A stretch of DNA of 64,000 bases from Anisakis pegreffii (lineage: Eukaryota; Nematoda; Chromadorea; Rhabditida; Anisakidae): NCBI GenBank assembly GCA_035041965.1, contig JAPYMA010000804.1, positions 1 through 64,000 on the forward strand, read 5' to 3'. The notes beneath the pieces were generated by a model that was given only the letters and a program-made list of their open reading frames with translations, made no database searches and was not told the DNA's origin. Shown piece after piece: positions 1 to 12,031 of this stretch; within the stretch, counting starts at the first letter, position 1, and every line of letters begins with the position of its first letter. Position numbers and translations under genes: made by a program.

Positions 1-350
1 TTGGAGAACTCAGAATAGTAATAATAACACCAGTGCGGGTCATGATTGCGAACAGAGAAAGAAATTATTTCCTTTCTTGTAAAGAAAAAAATCACATGTA
101 CTGGTCAATATATTTGATAATTCATTCATTTCTAATAACAATGATAATATTTGATTCAGAACTCTGTCACCAGCAAAACACTTTACCGCTAAAATTCCCT
201 TTGCCACTAAAATTCATTCAGATTTTTGTTTCATAAATGAGAAACAATTGAGGTCAACAACGAAATTCACGGAAGTTACTAAAAAAATTAAAGTTTGAGG
301 AGAATAACATCGGGATAAATTCATTTTAGAGGTGGGAGAAGAATGAAGTT

Positions 351-2892
351 TTACGAGAAGGTATGAAAAAAATTGTCGATAAGTTGCAGCTTGTGGGCAT
401 CGCGTAGGTGCAAAATGACTTCCTCCAGCTGCGCCCCACCGAGCATCATCTCTGCAACACCCGTCCACGACCGACGTAAACGATGATCTGTGATGCGGTC
501 GTCTTTAAAGTTGTACGTTCGAACTTTTTCGGCGCGCGACTTAGAGCCCACCTTCAATTTTCATTAACCTCTACCATAGGTGTTGATGTGATCCGTTGTC
601 GATATTTACAAGGCTGGTTTTGAGGAAAGTTCATGCCGACTGCATAGGTTGAGTGTGAGTGACGGAAGGCATGAAATGCACAAATGCGTAGAGCATGTGT
701 TTGGTCGGATGGATGGAGTAAAAAGAGTGAATGAACAAGGTTATATTATGCATTCATTTATGATTTAGGTAATACAGCAATGAGCAAATCATTTCGAAAC
801 CTGAACCTGTAATCTTCTGGCCGATGAAGTGTGCTCGTCAATTTCATCAAGTTTTTTCTGCATTAATATTGCTGCTAAACGCCTGAATGCGATCTGCAAC
901 TTGTATTAAAATTGCAGTTATTATCACTATTTATAGAAAAGACCAAATCTTCACGCGACCGAGTCTCTTTCAAAATGAGCATTCGACTTGTCTTCTCGAA
1001 CTGAATGCATTCGACAAGCACTTCAATATGAAAGCCAAATTCAATGCAGTGATTAGCCATCTTACGGGTCACTATACCAAACCTAACAGCCAACCAAGGA
1101 TATGTTTACGATTACGATGGAGGAGATGTAGATAGCGTTGACTATACGGAGGCACTTCAGTAAATAAGAAGTTATTATCAGTGATGTTGTAAACTCATTG
1201 AAATATTAAAAATGATAATGAAACAAATAATAATAGAAATAGAATAATAGAAAATAACAACAAATAATAATGGAAACGGAAAAAAACAGTACTTGAATAT
1301 TAAGATGTTGAAAGCGTTCGTCCATGCAATGCACCGAAATACCAGTAGGTTTATGTGTTACACGTACTGCAGTTGACCTTTTATTAACATTTTGTCCACC
1401 GGGACCCGATGCTCTCATCGTTTCGATTTTAACATCATTCGAAGAAACGTACGCATCAACCTGAAGTTCAAATGAGTTTGGACTTAAGATGAGAGTAAAT
1501 AAAGCAGTCAGCCTCTCCATTGGCTTGTAAAGAAAAGAAAGGGCAAATTTACTTTATTTGGCTCAGGTAACACAGAAACACTAGCTGTACTGGTATGCAT
1601 ACGTGTTTTATCAGTAACCGGCACACGTTGAACACGGTGCACACCCGCTTCGAATCGCATTTGCGAATACACCTCATCACCACATACTGATATCAATACG
1701 CTGCGTATTCCACCTAACATATTTTTATTAATGATCATCGTTATTGCTGGATACTGTTGTAGCAGGCGTAATGATTGATCTCATTGCAGTTGTTTAGTAC
1801 ATAAATGTGCAGTCAGATCGAATGGAACCTAACCGAGTTGTACATTATCTTGCTGCATAACATTCCAGGTCCAGTTTTTGAACTGAGCGAAATTTCGATA
1901 CATTTCTGATAATTCAGATGCAAACAACATTGCTTCAACGCCACCAACACCACTAAAAGTATCATTTTCGTTCATCGGTGATAATTATTTAACACATCAT
2001 TATTATTTATAACAATTATAATAAGTGATAAAAGTAATAACAGCAGTGATTTACGCAGTGATTTCAAGTTGACATTTCGAAAGTAATTCGTGTTCTCGTG
2101 AGGGCATGATTGCATTGATCAGTTCTTTCGCTATATCATCTAACTCACATTCCAAAGCAATTTTTTCGTTCTCGGCAATTGCTTTCAATTCGCTGTCGTC
2201 CTCTTAAAGAAGAAAATAAACTTATACAAAGTTTGTGAATGAAATTCCCGTTCCAAAATGTATTTTATGATCACTCATTCATCACAGAACGTCACATTTC
2301 CTCCATTTTGAGCAATATATAATGAAAAATTTGTTCTACTCGTTTTGAGAAACGGAAAATATTGTAAAAACATAAAAATAAACAGAAAATTTTTAAGAAC
2401 CTCATGAAATCTGGAGGTTTTGTTTTTGATGATTTATAGAAAACTTGAAGATTTTTCATAAAACTCTTCGCTGAATAAATTACTTTTTCTGATCAATTTT
2501 GTAGCTCTTTGAAGAGAGAATCCTCTATGCCGAACGAACTCCTGTTTTTCTGCAAGTCTTTTTCACAAGAAAATCAAACCTTGTAACAGCGATAGCAACT
2601 GATGCATTTCATTCTGTTTTGTCAACATGGCATTCGATAACTTGTTCAGATTTTGCCAATATGGTATATTATTATCGATAGTGGTAAACCGTGATTTATC
2701 ACTGTTATTATTACTCATATTACCACACTGCTTTCCTTCGTAAGCTGCGGTGTTGGTAGTGCCGTGAAGGGCTGCCTCGAGACGTTGTGGAATAACGTTG
2801 GTAAAGAATTTTTGTGCATTCTCGAGAGCGATCAATTTACGATATGCACCGTGAAATCGTTTTTGAATTGTTCGTAGATCGAGACCGACCAT
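351..2892 (-). CDS. MTRF1L: Mitochondrial peptide chain release factor 1-like, left-arm copy
   Basis: Class-I release factor that reads stop codons and triggers peptidyl-tRNA hydrolysis on mitochondrial ribosomes. This is the mirror image of the copy at 16,337-18,878. Seven exons map to 2892-2580, 2202-2055, 1952-1834, 1713-1553, 1460-1293, 893-807 and 551-351 (by symmetry), giving 398 codons in an unbroken frame. The codon-reading tripeptide PVT (residues 225-227) and the catalytic GGQ (268-270) are both present. All seven exons appear identical to the right-arm copy; the one substitution I saw (2250) lies in intron 1. It is transcribed outward, away from the palindrome centre. No clear trans-splice acceptor is visible immediately upstream of the ATG. 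If the palindrome is an assembly artefact, this copy is not a separate gene. Confidence 0.85.
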
Positions 2893-4350
2893 TAGGAGTT
2901 TTGTATGGTAGCGACAGTTTCGATAACATCAATCACACATGAACACCAATGATAGAGAATATGGCTGACACGCTCAGTTGAAACCTTAAAAAATTAACCT
3001 TATTTTTATACTATGGTATATAGACACTTCGCCAATTACGAACGGAGTGACAGTTCGTTAAGTGACGGAAGTGAGATTTTCATTTGATGTGTTGTGTTCA
3101 GAAATGTGAATTTCTTACCCATTCAGCGGGAATGAATCCGGGAAGTTCGTACATCATTTTATAGAGCAGATCAAGAAAATAAAACTTATATGATAGATTT
3201 GCCAGTAATCGAGATATGCTCGAAAATTTCGATTTCGTAATAAGTACAAAAATTCAACAAATAATTTGAATTGGTACCCACCCGAAGAAAAAATTTGTAA
3301 CATGTTGTATATGTAGCCGAGATACGACGTTGTAGCCGAGATCGAGTACTACAGAAATCTGTTTAAAATATTGCCGGCAATTGGTAAGTTACGAGAGTTA
3401 TGTCGCTCGGCGTGACCAATGCTGATGTTCACTAATACTCATTGATAATAAACCGACCGATATCCTTCTGAAAATGTGACACAGACAATTTCTGAAGATT
3501 TATTTTGATAAGAACCATCTCATTATTTATAATAACAGTGTTCACTTTTAATAATAATAATAAAAATATAAAATCGAATTCACAATAACTATGATAAAAT
3601 CAAAAAAAATCAAACAATCTCTTCATGAAACATGAAACGAGAAGAGAAGATAAACAATGCAAATGCAACATGAAACGGAAATGATATATTATGATATGTA
3701 CGAGCATGTATGGATTCTACATTGATTACTATTCATTTCAACAATAATATACTTCCAGAAATGAACGAAAAGGGAAATACCCATTTGAAGAAAATAAACG
3801 AAATCAAAAAATCGCACGATATAATAAAACATTAAAACGCAAAGATTTAATCATGAAATACAAACGTCAAGCAAAATGTTGAATTCAAATGAAGACTATT
3901 TTGCTTTCTTCAATGTTGAGTTCAACTGAAAACTGTCCATCATTTGAACTGTCACAACCCTTTATGTTGAGATCACACAATAAGAAACGCTACAGAATGA
4001 AGAAAATATAGCATTTGGTTCATCACAGTTACGTCAGTGCATAGTCAAGACTGCATTAAAGTGCTTACGTTGATAGCGAAGCAATAGCGTTGGTCGTACT
4101 GCGGCGTCAGGTGGTATGATAAGCTGAAAGTTCTCTCGGATCGTTATAAAAAATGAGAATATAAATCACAAGCGATGCTTTCACAATGAACACGCTTAAG
4201 TCATTTGCTGAGACTTTCTTATACCTGTAAAAATATCCTATAGAAAGACGAAGTAATCGGGTATCACATTTGCACAATAACGCTTAGCCATTTCTCACCT
4301 TACATTTCACCATATGGTTGTAACATTTTTTGTTGAGTTCTCTATATCTC
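2893..4350. other. Stretch without recognised gene, upstream of left MTRF1L
   Basis: AT-rich and unique apart from its mirror (14,880-16,336). It should hold the promoter of the release factor gene. The only coding-like element is a short open stretch on the minus strand (about 3156-3118; mirror 16,073-16,111) reading MMYELPGFIPAEW before a gtaag donor, perhaps a 5' exon of an unrecognised transcript. A homopolymer length difference between the arms lies at about 3602. Confidence 0.5.
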
Positions 4351-5430
4351 GCATTTTCACGCCTCGTTTTCTGTCCAGTTGTGAATCGTTGTAAGCCTGA
4401 CTTGGTTTCTGCATGCCGTCGTTGCAACGATGACAGAAAACTTCCCAAAACGCGGTGTTTCGCTAAACCTGCGTCTTTGAAAGGTACAAAACTTTTCCGT
4501 CGACGATGATGATAATTTTAAAGCAACTGTACCTCGCCAATGATGCATAGAAGCCTTCTGCTACGTTCGTCGTTCTTACCTCAGTCAGGAAAAAAATTCC
4601 ACTGGTGAAGTGGCATACTCAGCCAATAACTCTTAAAGTAATCTGTGAAACGGGTGAGCTCTTGAACAGGCCAAGAGGACACCGTTTCCGGCAAAACACT
4701 CCCTCCGGGAAGCTGAGGAAGGTGACGCCAGTAAATTTGCCATAAAAATTCAACATGTTCTGAAACTTGAAGGATATAAACGATGAGCTGTCTGACTGAG
4801 CTGTTAACAACAAGTCTTTGTCAGAAGCAAATAATAGGAAACCATTCTCGGCATACTCTTTCAAAAGCCATCTGAAGAGCATGAATTACAGGGAACGTAG
4901 GGTTTCCTTTTACAATGGATAAATCATTGTAGAAATTTTGTGAATTAATGTTCTTCCAGCTGGGGAAATACAACGTGACATCTTCACAACGCCTTTCTTA
5001 TTTCGAGGTCGCCATGAGTGCCTTCATATGCCCCAACAATGAAAAAAGCTCGAGCATTGGTGTATAAATTCATCTCGGATCATCATTTGCTGATTTTTAA
5101 ATCAGGAATAAACGATATGAAACATTTACAAGAATTCTGAGCAGTAACAAATTTTAAAAATGATGCACGGCAAAACAGTATTATGTTGAAGAGAAACCTC
5201 CATCCAAGCCTGCCAAGGGGCACAGACTACCTCTCGAACTGCCATATGACATCCAATGTCTATTTGTACTGCCTCCATTACCACCCTGGTTATCGGTTTA
5301 CAAGAAAGGTTGTGTTTTGAGTATGCACCCTTTATCATATTACCAAATTTCACAACGATTTTGGGCCTCAAATTTCCTTCACCTATCGCACACAAGTAGT
5401 TACATTTGGAACATGTAGTACTCAATTTCG
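4350..5430 (-). mobile_element. Possible decayed MULE-type transposase, left arm
   Basis: Mirror of 13,800-14,880. Read on the minus strand, several short open stretches in shifting frames resemble the C-terminal half of Mutator-like (MULE) transposases: a segment with HALQMAFERVCREWFP, then SYWLSMPLHQWN, then VRTTNVAEGF near 4530-4580. The last resembles the conserved R-T-N-N-x-x-E-G motif of that family. Stops and frame changes interrupt it, so it is not functional as read. The family assignment is from motif memory only; another transposase family is possible. Confidence 0.35.
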
Positions 5431-5701
5431 GCTACAACATGGTATACAACATTCCTCCTAATTTTTATATTCACAGTAGAGAGAATTTCAATTTCAATTT
5501 CACTATATGATGTAAAATTACAGATAATTGTAATGGATTGTGGTTATTTTGAATATTTATTGCGAGTGGATGGAAGGAGGGAGAATATTATTGGTGTTGT
5601 GTGGTACACGTTCAAAAAGTGAGTCGAGTTAAAGCATTGAATTGAGGATGTTCATTTATTCACTTATTTGTTTTATTCGTCATTTTGTCGCGTTGAAATA
5701 C

Positions 5702-5726
5702 TTGTAACTGTAAAAAACAGTTACAA
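5702..5726. repeat. Small perfect hairpin
   Basis: The 10-bp arms ttgtaactgt and acagttacaa flank five A. It sits just upstream of the integrase remnant and is repeated in the right arm by symmetry (about 13,504-13,528). A third copy of the ctgtaac string follows at about 5743, so this is a short locally repeated motif. Confidence 0.6.
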
Positions 5727-5879
5727 AACCGTAAACAAATTCCCTGTAACTGTAAAACATATGTAAAACATATTCGAATAGCAACTGAGCAAGACTCGCT
5801 ATTGAAGACCATTATTCAATACGTAATGAACGGCTGGCCAACTGTATCCACGAATGGAGAAATTCGTAACTGCTGAAGT

Positions 5880-7198
5880 AGACTTGACACACCATCCCTG
5901 ATGGATAGTTGTTTATTGTCCACGAATCGAGTTGTAGTGCCTAAGCGACTACAAAGTAAAGTATTGAAGCAACTGTATCCCGGACATCCAGGAGTAGTAA
6001 AAATGAAATCGCTGGCCCGTAGTTTAATTTATTGGCCAAACCTCGACTTACAAATCGAGAAATTGGTGAAGAGCTGTTAAAATTAAACTACCTATGAAAA
6101 CGATCCTAGCACTATGGCCATACCAGAAAAACCATGGTTGCGTATACATGTTGATTACACTGGGCCATTTGAAAGTAATTATTTCTTAGTAATTGTTAAC
6201 ACATTGTCTGAATGGCCTGAAATAATTATCTGTAATCGTGTAGCAGTCTCAATCACTATTTCAATACTGAGTGAATTATTTGCGATATTCGGAACGCTGG
6301 TATCAGATAACGGCCCACAATTCACTTGTGCCCAGTTCAAGAAATTCTGTGAACGTAATGCGATGCATCACATATTCTTATCCCCTTTTATCCACAATCT
6401 AATGGGTAGGCTAAGAGATTCGTAGACTCACTAAAAGGAAGTCTGACGAAACAAGAGGGAGAAGGAAAGATGACTGAGATCCCTCAAAGATTCCTATTGA
6501 ACCGTCCATCCACACCTAATCCAATGCTCGCTAATTCTTCACCAGCTGAAACATTCTTGGGTCGCAAAATACGAACCACTATGTCTGTAATCAATCCTGC
6601 GGTGCACTCACTGACGAAACCTAACTTCGCAATGCAAGCACAATTTAATAAGCATCACGGTGCAATATTTTCAGGCACGAGAATGGGTTTACGTCACTAA
6701 TGTACGCAGAAGTCACCGTCCCTGGATTCGTGCTCAAGTACGTTGAAGACGTGGAAAAGTACTATACAAAGTTGGGCCACACGTCTGGATTCGTCATGCG
6801 AATCAAATGAGAAAATTATTAACATACAGGAAAAAACCAGTAACGAAAGGACGGTAGATAATTGGGCGGTGGATCGCTCACTTATGGACGAACGTAACAG
6901 TTCAACGCAAAAAGCAGCCAATTCAATGGTGCCGTTGTCAGATCAAACAAAAGACGCCGTCAGAATAAACCAGAATCCAACGCGAAGCACAGTGACACCG
7001 TTGCCAGATCAAGCCAAGACAGTTCCACGACACTCAACCCGAGCATCACGACAACCAAGGCGTGTGTCTTTCATAAACTCTGTCTCCGTTGGAGAGAGTC
7101 TATCATCCTATTCGAGATTTCCCATTTGTTTATTTGTCATGTCGCATGTTGTACGGAAGAACCTCATTCAATCCTCGGGATTTATTTCAGTATGCTAA
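5880..7198 (+). mobile_element. Decayed Ty3/gypsy-like integrase region, left arm
   Basis: 3' part of a retrotransposon pol region in at least three frames. In order: an H2C2 zinc-binding domain with LYPGHPGVVKMK and IYWPNLD (5895-6079) ending in a stop; an integrase core with HVDYTGPF and LVSDNGPQFT (6114-6425) supplying two catalytic aspartates; a frame change and an in-frame stop inside the motif that normally carries the catalytic glutamate, where AKRFVDSLK has lysine in place of that glutamate; and a C-terminal domain around 6680-6820 with WVYVTNVRRSHRPW and WIRHANQMR. After that the frame is low-complexity. No LTRs, protease or reverse transcriptase of this element were found. The element is dead as read. 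Confidence 0.8.
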
Positions 7199-7636
7199 AG
7201 ATATGTGTGCCGTTCCTCATGAAATGTTCCTCAATAAATTATCACTCATTTCAGTTACCCTTTGCTGAATCGCTTTTAAAACGGCTTCTCACATCAATAT
7301 TTTGATAAGCCTTTAAATCTCAAGTTCTTATTCCCCAATTGCGATGCAAACAATCGTGTTAAGACTAGAACCTATACTGTACAGCAGAACGAAAACGTGA
7401 AAAAAATATCGGAAAATATGAAGGCGATATAATATAAAAAAGAGAAAATATTGGCAAGTATCACGAAGAGTCAAACAAATTGCGGCATAGAACCATGAAA
7501 GTAGATGGCGTCTTTAGAAAGCAATAAGAGATCGTACCTAATTATCGTTTTCAGATGCGATTTACAAAATATCGAAAGATATGAAGACGATAAACACATC
7601 TCTAAATTCCAATCATATCACCCATCTCGATCTTGA

Positions 7637-7701
7637 ATTGCCAAAACACTCATTGCAGTTCAATTTCAACCCGATTGAACTGCAATGAGTGTTTTGGCAA
7701 T
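7637..7701. repeat. Perfect 28-bp hairpin nested in the left arm
   Basis: Arms at 7637-7664 and 7674-7701 are exact reverse complements, with a 9-nt loop (ttcaacccg). The flanks do not pair further. It could be a remnant of terminal inverted repeats, or a smaller earlier fold-back event of the kind that made the large palindrome. Confidence 0.95.
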
Positions 7702-8127
7702 AAGTAATTAATGGAGTACGGAATCGTTGAAGAAGAAGGATTGAGAGTGAATGGGTGATGTGACTGAAATGAATGAGAAAATTTGCAAGTTATAATGGAA
7801 GTGTAATGCAGCAGGCAATGTCGGGAATGAGAGTGACGAGACGTCTCGGGAATTGGACATAAAAATCACGTATAGAATATCGGAGGAGAGTTGTATAAGG
7901 GAGTTTGCAAAGCTTAGGCTTAGGCTTACGTATGGTACAATTCTATGGGAAATTTATTCCTCAACCTTCTACAATTGCCGCTCCATTAAATCAACTGCGT
8001 AGGAAGTGCTGAAGGATTGGAAGTGGACTCACGCGGATGTACTGCTAATCCATTGGGGTTTCCCCGCGTGAGTTTATCAGAAATACGATTTTACTAAAAT
8101 GCTATTTTATCATGAAAACTATCCTTA

Positions 8128-8409
8128 ATGAAAAGTTACGTCACTTTCGCAGGTAACGTTTTCAGGCAAATCCAAGGTGTACCCACGGATGGAAACGTAA
8201 GCTCTGACATCGCAATTCTTGCCCTTTTCGCCATGGGATACATATGTTGTAAAATCCCCATCAACAGTATCAATATCTTACGTTATGTAGATGACATTTT
8301 AATCCTTAACGACTCGAACTTCTCTATCAAGGCAGAGTACAAGGGTAACCTATTGATGTTTATACGTAGTTCGATTAAGCAGAATCTCTGCTTTCTGAAA
8401 ATGAAATAA
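8128..8409 (+). mobile_element. Reverse-transcriptase fragment, left arm
   Basis: A 93-codon open stretch carrying FRQIQGVPTDGNVSSDIA, corresponding to the Q-x-x-G-x-P-x-G-x-x-x-S region of reverse transcriptases, followed 37 residues later by LRYVDDILIL, the YxDD catalytic box. The RYVDD form and the spacing are reminiscent of Penelope-like elements, but the fragment is too short to be sure. The GVPTDG is unusual where most families have G-P-M-G or G-P-Q-G. No upstream or downstream domain is preserved. Confidence 0.65.
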
Positions 8410-8965
8410 TCGCCGAGAAATTCTGGCTCCATGAGGAAATATAACTATTTTCCTGATGCTATAAAGGTTAGCACATTCAAGCCTACCGTACTCTCAGCTT
8501 TGACCAGTAACATATCAATTTCATCACACCAATCGATCGAGCAGAATCTCTGCATTTAGAAAAAATTTTTTTATCGGGCGATTTTGCTTAGTTGAGCAGA
8601 TATAGCTATATTATTAAAGCAATCTCAACTAGCGTTGAGCTCCTCACTGATATGCATTTGATCACTATAGATCAATAGATATTATACATTAGTATTGAAA
8701 TATAGGTTTGATACATTCAAGCCTACCGTCTTCTCAGGTTTGCCCAGTAACCTGTTGATGTTTATACATCATTCGATTGAGCAGAATCGAAGACGGCAAA
8801 CCATATTGCATTGAGAAATATCTGACCCATATATCTGCTCATCTGATCACCATTGTTCGGCACAGTAAATGTTATTCTGAAAGTAGAGATTCTGTGCAAT
8901 CGAATGGTGCAAAGAAATTCATATGTTACCGGGCAAACCTGAGAGTACGGTTACCATGAAGATGG
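8340..8965. repeat. Cluster of ~80-bp degenerate repeats, left arm
   Basis: A unit with the order (caagcctaccgt...tctcagg/ctttg-cccagtaac) - (ttgatgtttatac) - (attcgattgagcagaatctctgc) occurs at about 8343-8400 (partial, overlapping the end of the RT fragment), 8476-8565 and 8712-8790 in direct orientation. It occurs once inverted at about 8872-8955. Spacing is irregular (about 160-240 bp). The start overlaps the RT frame, so the repeats may be fragments of the same retroelement. Mirror copies lie at about 10,266-10,890. Confidence 0.7.
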
Positions 8966-9603
8966 CAACCTCTATAGAGCCATAGTAACGTATTGATATT
9001 GATCTATAGTAGTAGAATGGGCATGAATAATCGCCTTCACGCTTGTTGCCTTTTATAAATATTTACATTCTTATAAGAGTTATCACTTAAATTATCAGCG
9101 CAATTGTCATTCTTAACAAAATCATAAGAAGTATTATCACTAATAATAGTAATATTCTGGATTCATAATCATTCTCGACCAAAACACAACAATGACAATT
9201 AAGATTACATATAAAAAACTTATCGGTCTCATTCTCCTTATCAATTGTTACCATTAACACCCCCTTACGAAGATTTTTTAATGAGAGCAACTAGCAAAAT
9301 GCAAAAACCAATATTACTTCATTCTTATTTTTGTTTTTCTTTCTCATTTTATTTTCCTTTTTCATTTTTATTTATTTTTATATATTAAATGCACTACGTA
9401 CTGAGATTTTATTATTCGTGCGTGCAATGTTCTAAATAGTGTGTGTGCGTGTGATCAGAATAAGATCAAATTGTATTGGCGCGATAAAATCATGACATTT
9501 CATAATTCAGTGTTAGGTCAAGTAGAACGTTCTTTTGAATATCACATGTAAGTGATTGAAATATAATCGAAAGAGGCTGATTGTATGCTTCAGCAATACG
9601 TAA

Positions 9604-9627
9604 AATCACTTATTTACTTCGTTTCAG
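9604..9627. other. Unpaired 24-bp centre of the giant palindrome
   Basis: The arms stop pairing after the cgtaa at 9599-9603 and resume with ttacg at 9628. The 24 bases between have no symmetry. The spacer begins with aatcactta, a 9-bp string that also occurs in the right arm at 9674-9682 and, inverted, in the left arm at about 9549-9557. Such microhomology beside the turn-round point is what a template-switch or fold-back event can leave. Confidence 0.9.
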
Positions 9628-10265
9628 TTACGTATTGCTGAAGCATACAATCAGCCTCTTTCGATTATATTTCAATCACTTACATGTGATATTCAAAAGA
9701 ACGTTCTACTTGACCTAACACTGAATTATGAAATGTCATGATTTTATCGCGCCAATACAATTTGATCTTATTCTGATCACACGCACACACACTATTTAGA
9801 ACATTGCACGCACGAATAATAAAATCTCAGTACGTAGTGCATTTAATATATAAAAATAAATAAAAATGAAAAAGGAAAATAAAATGAGAAAGAAAAACAA
9901 AAATAAGAATGAAGTAATATTGGTTTTTGCATTTTGCTAGTTGCTCTCATTAAAAAATCTTCGTAAGGGGGTGTTAATGGTAACAATTGATAAGGAGAAT
10001 GAGACCGATAAGTTTTTTATATGTAATCTTAATTGTCATTGTTGTGTTTTGGTCGAGAATGATTATGAATCCAGAATATTACTATTATTAGTGATAATAC
10101 TTCTTATGATTTTGTTAAGAATGACAATTGCGCTGATAATTTAAGTGATAACTCTTATAAGAATGTAAATATTTATAAAAGGCAACAAGCGTGAAGGCGA
10201 TTATTCATGCCCATTCTACTACTATAGATCAATATCAATACGTTACTATGGCTCTATAGAGGTTG

Positions 10266-10890
10266 CCATCTTCATGGTAACCGTACTCTCAGGTTTGCCC
10301 GGTAACATATGAATTTCTTTGCACCATTCGATTGCACAGAATCTCTACTTTCAGAATAACATTTACTGTGCCGAACAATGGTGATCAGATGAGCAGATAT
10401 ATGGGTCAGATATTTCTCAATGCAATATGGTTTGCCGTCTTCGATTCTGCTCAATCGAATGATGTATAAACATCAACAGGTTACTGGGCAAACCTGAGAA
10501 GACGGTAGGCTTGAATGTATCAAACCTATATTTCAATACTAATGTATAATATCTATTGATCTATAGTGATCAAATGCATATCAGTGAGGAGCTCAACGCT
10601 AGTTGAGATTGCTTTAATAATATAGCTATATCTGCTCAACTAAGCAAAATCGCCCGATAAAAAAATTTTTTCTAAATGCAGAGATTCTGCTCGATCGATT
10701 GGTGTGATGAAATTGATATGTTACTGGTCAAAGCTGAGAGTACGGTAGGCTTGAATGTGCTAACCTTTATAGCATCAGGAAAATAGTTATATTTCCTCAT
10801 GGAGCCAGAATTTCTCGGCGATTATTTCATTTTCAGAAAGCAGAGATTCTGCTTAATCGAACTACGTATAAACATCAATAGGTTACCCTT
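10266..10890. repeat. Cluster of ~80-bp degenerate repeats, right arm
   Basis: Mirror of the cluster at 8340-8965: three units in one orientation and one in the other. Confidence 0.7.
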
Positions 10891-11103
10891 GTACTCTGCC
10901 TTGATAGAGAAGTTCGAGTCGTTAAGGATTAAAATGTCATCTACATAACGTAAGATATTGATACTGTTGATGGGGATTTTACAACATATGTATCCCATGG
11001 CGAAAAGGGCAAGAATTGCGATGTCAGAGCTTACGTTTCCATCCGTGGGTACACCTTGGATTTGCCTGAAAACGTTACCTGCGAAAGTGACGTAACTTTT
11101 CAT
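10822..11103 (-). mobile_element. Reverse-transcriptase fragment, right arm
   Basis: Identical mirror copy of the fragment at 8128-8409, with the same VPTDG and YVDD motifs. Confidence 0.65.
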
Positions 11104-11529
11104 TAAGGATAGTTTTCATGATAAAATAGCATTTTAGTAAAATCGTATTTCTGATAAACTCACGCGGGGAAACCCCAATGGATTAGCAGTACATCCGCGT
11201 GAGTCCACTTCCAATCCTTCAGCACTTCCTACGCAGTTGATTTAATGGAGCGGCAATTGTAGAAGGTTGAGGAATAAATTTCCCATAGAATTGTACCATA
11301 CGTAAGCCTAAGCCTAAGCTTTGCAAACTCCCTTATACAACTCTCCTCCGATATTCTATACGTGATTTTTATGTCCAATTCCCGAGACGTCTCGTCACTC
11401 TCATTCCCGACATTGCCTGCTGCATTACACTTCCATTATAACTTGCAAATTTTCTCATTCATTTCAGTCACATCACCCATTCACTCTCAATCCTTCTTCT
11501 TCAACGATTCCGTACTCCATTAATTACTT

Positions 11530-11594
11530 ATTGCCAAAACACTCATTGCAGTTCAATCGGGTTGAAATTGAACTGCAATGAGTGTTTTGGCAAT
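11530..11594. repeat. Perfect 28-bp hairpin nested in the right arm
   Basis: Mirror of the hairpin at 7637-7701, with identical arms and the complementary loop cgggttgaa. Four copies of the 28-mer therefore lie within 4 kb, in alternating orientation. Confidence 0.95.
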
Positions 11595-12031
11595 TCAAGA
11601 TCGAGATGGGTGATATGATTGGAATTTAGAGATGTGTTTATCGTCTTCATATCTTTCGATATTTTGTAAATCGCATCTGAAAACGATAATTAGGTACGAT
11701 CTCTTATTGCTTTCTAAAGACGCCATCTACTTTCATGGTTCTATGCCGCAATTTGTTTGACTCTTCGTGATACTTGCCAATATTTTCTCTTTTTTATATT
11801 ATATCGCCTTCATATTTTCCGATATTTTTTCACGTTTTCGTTCTGCTGTACAGTATAGGTTCTAGTCTTAACACGATTGTTTGCATCGCAATTGGGGAAT
11901 AAGAACTTGAGATTTAAAGGCTTATCAAAATATTGATGTGAGAAGCCGTTTTAAAAGCGATTCAGCAAAGGGTAACTGAAATGAGTGATAATTTATTGAG
12001 GAACATTTCATGAGGAACGGCACACATATCT

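Larger units (their letters stand above)
1..9603. repeat. Left arm of a giant inverted repeat
   Basis: Bases 1-9603 are the reverse complement of 9628-19,228. Paired coordinates sum to 19,229 near the outer end, 19,230 from about 3.6 kb inward and 19,231 from about 7.4 kb inward, so only two one-base length changes occur. I located both in homopolymers: eight A at about 3602 against seven T at about 15,631, and seven A at about 7400 against six T at about 11,825. One substitution is visible at 2250/16,979. Every open frame compared in one arm has an identical partner in the other. Base 1 of the window is still paired, so the arm continues to the left or the contig starts here. Either a recent real palindrome or an assembly fold-back would look like this. 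Confidence 0.98.
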
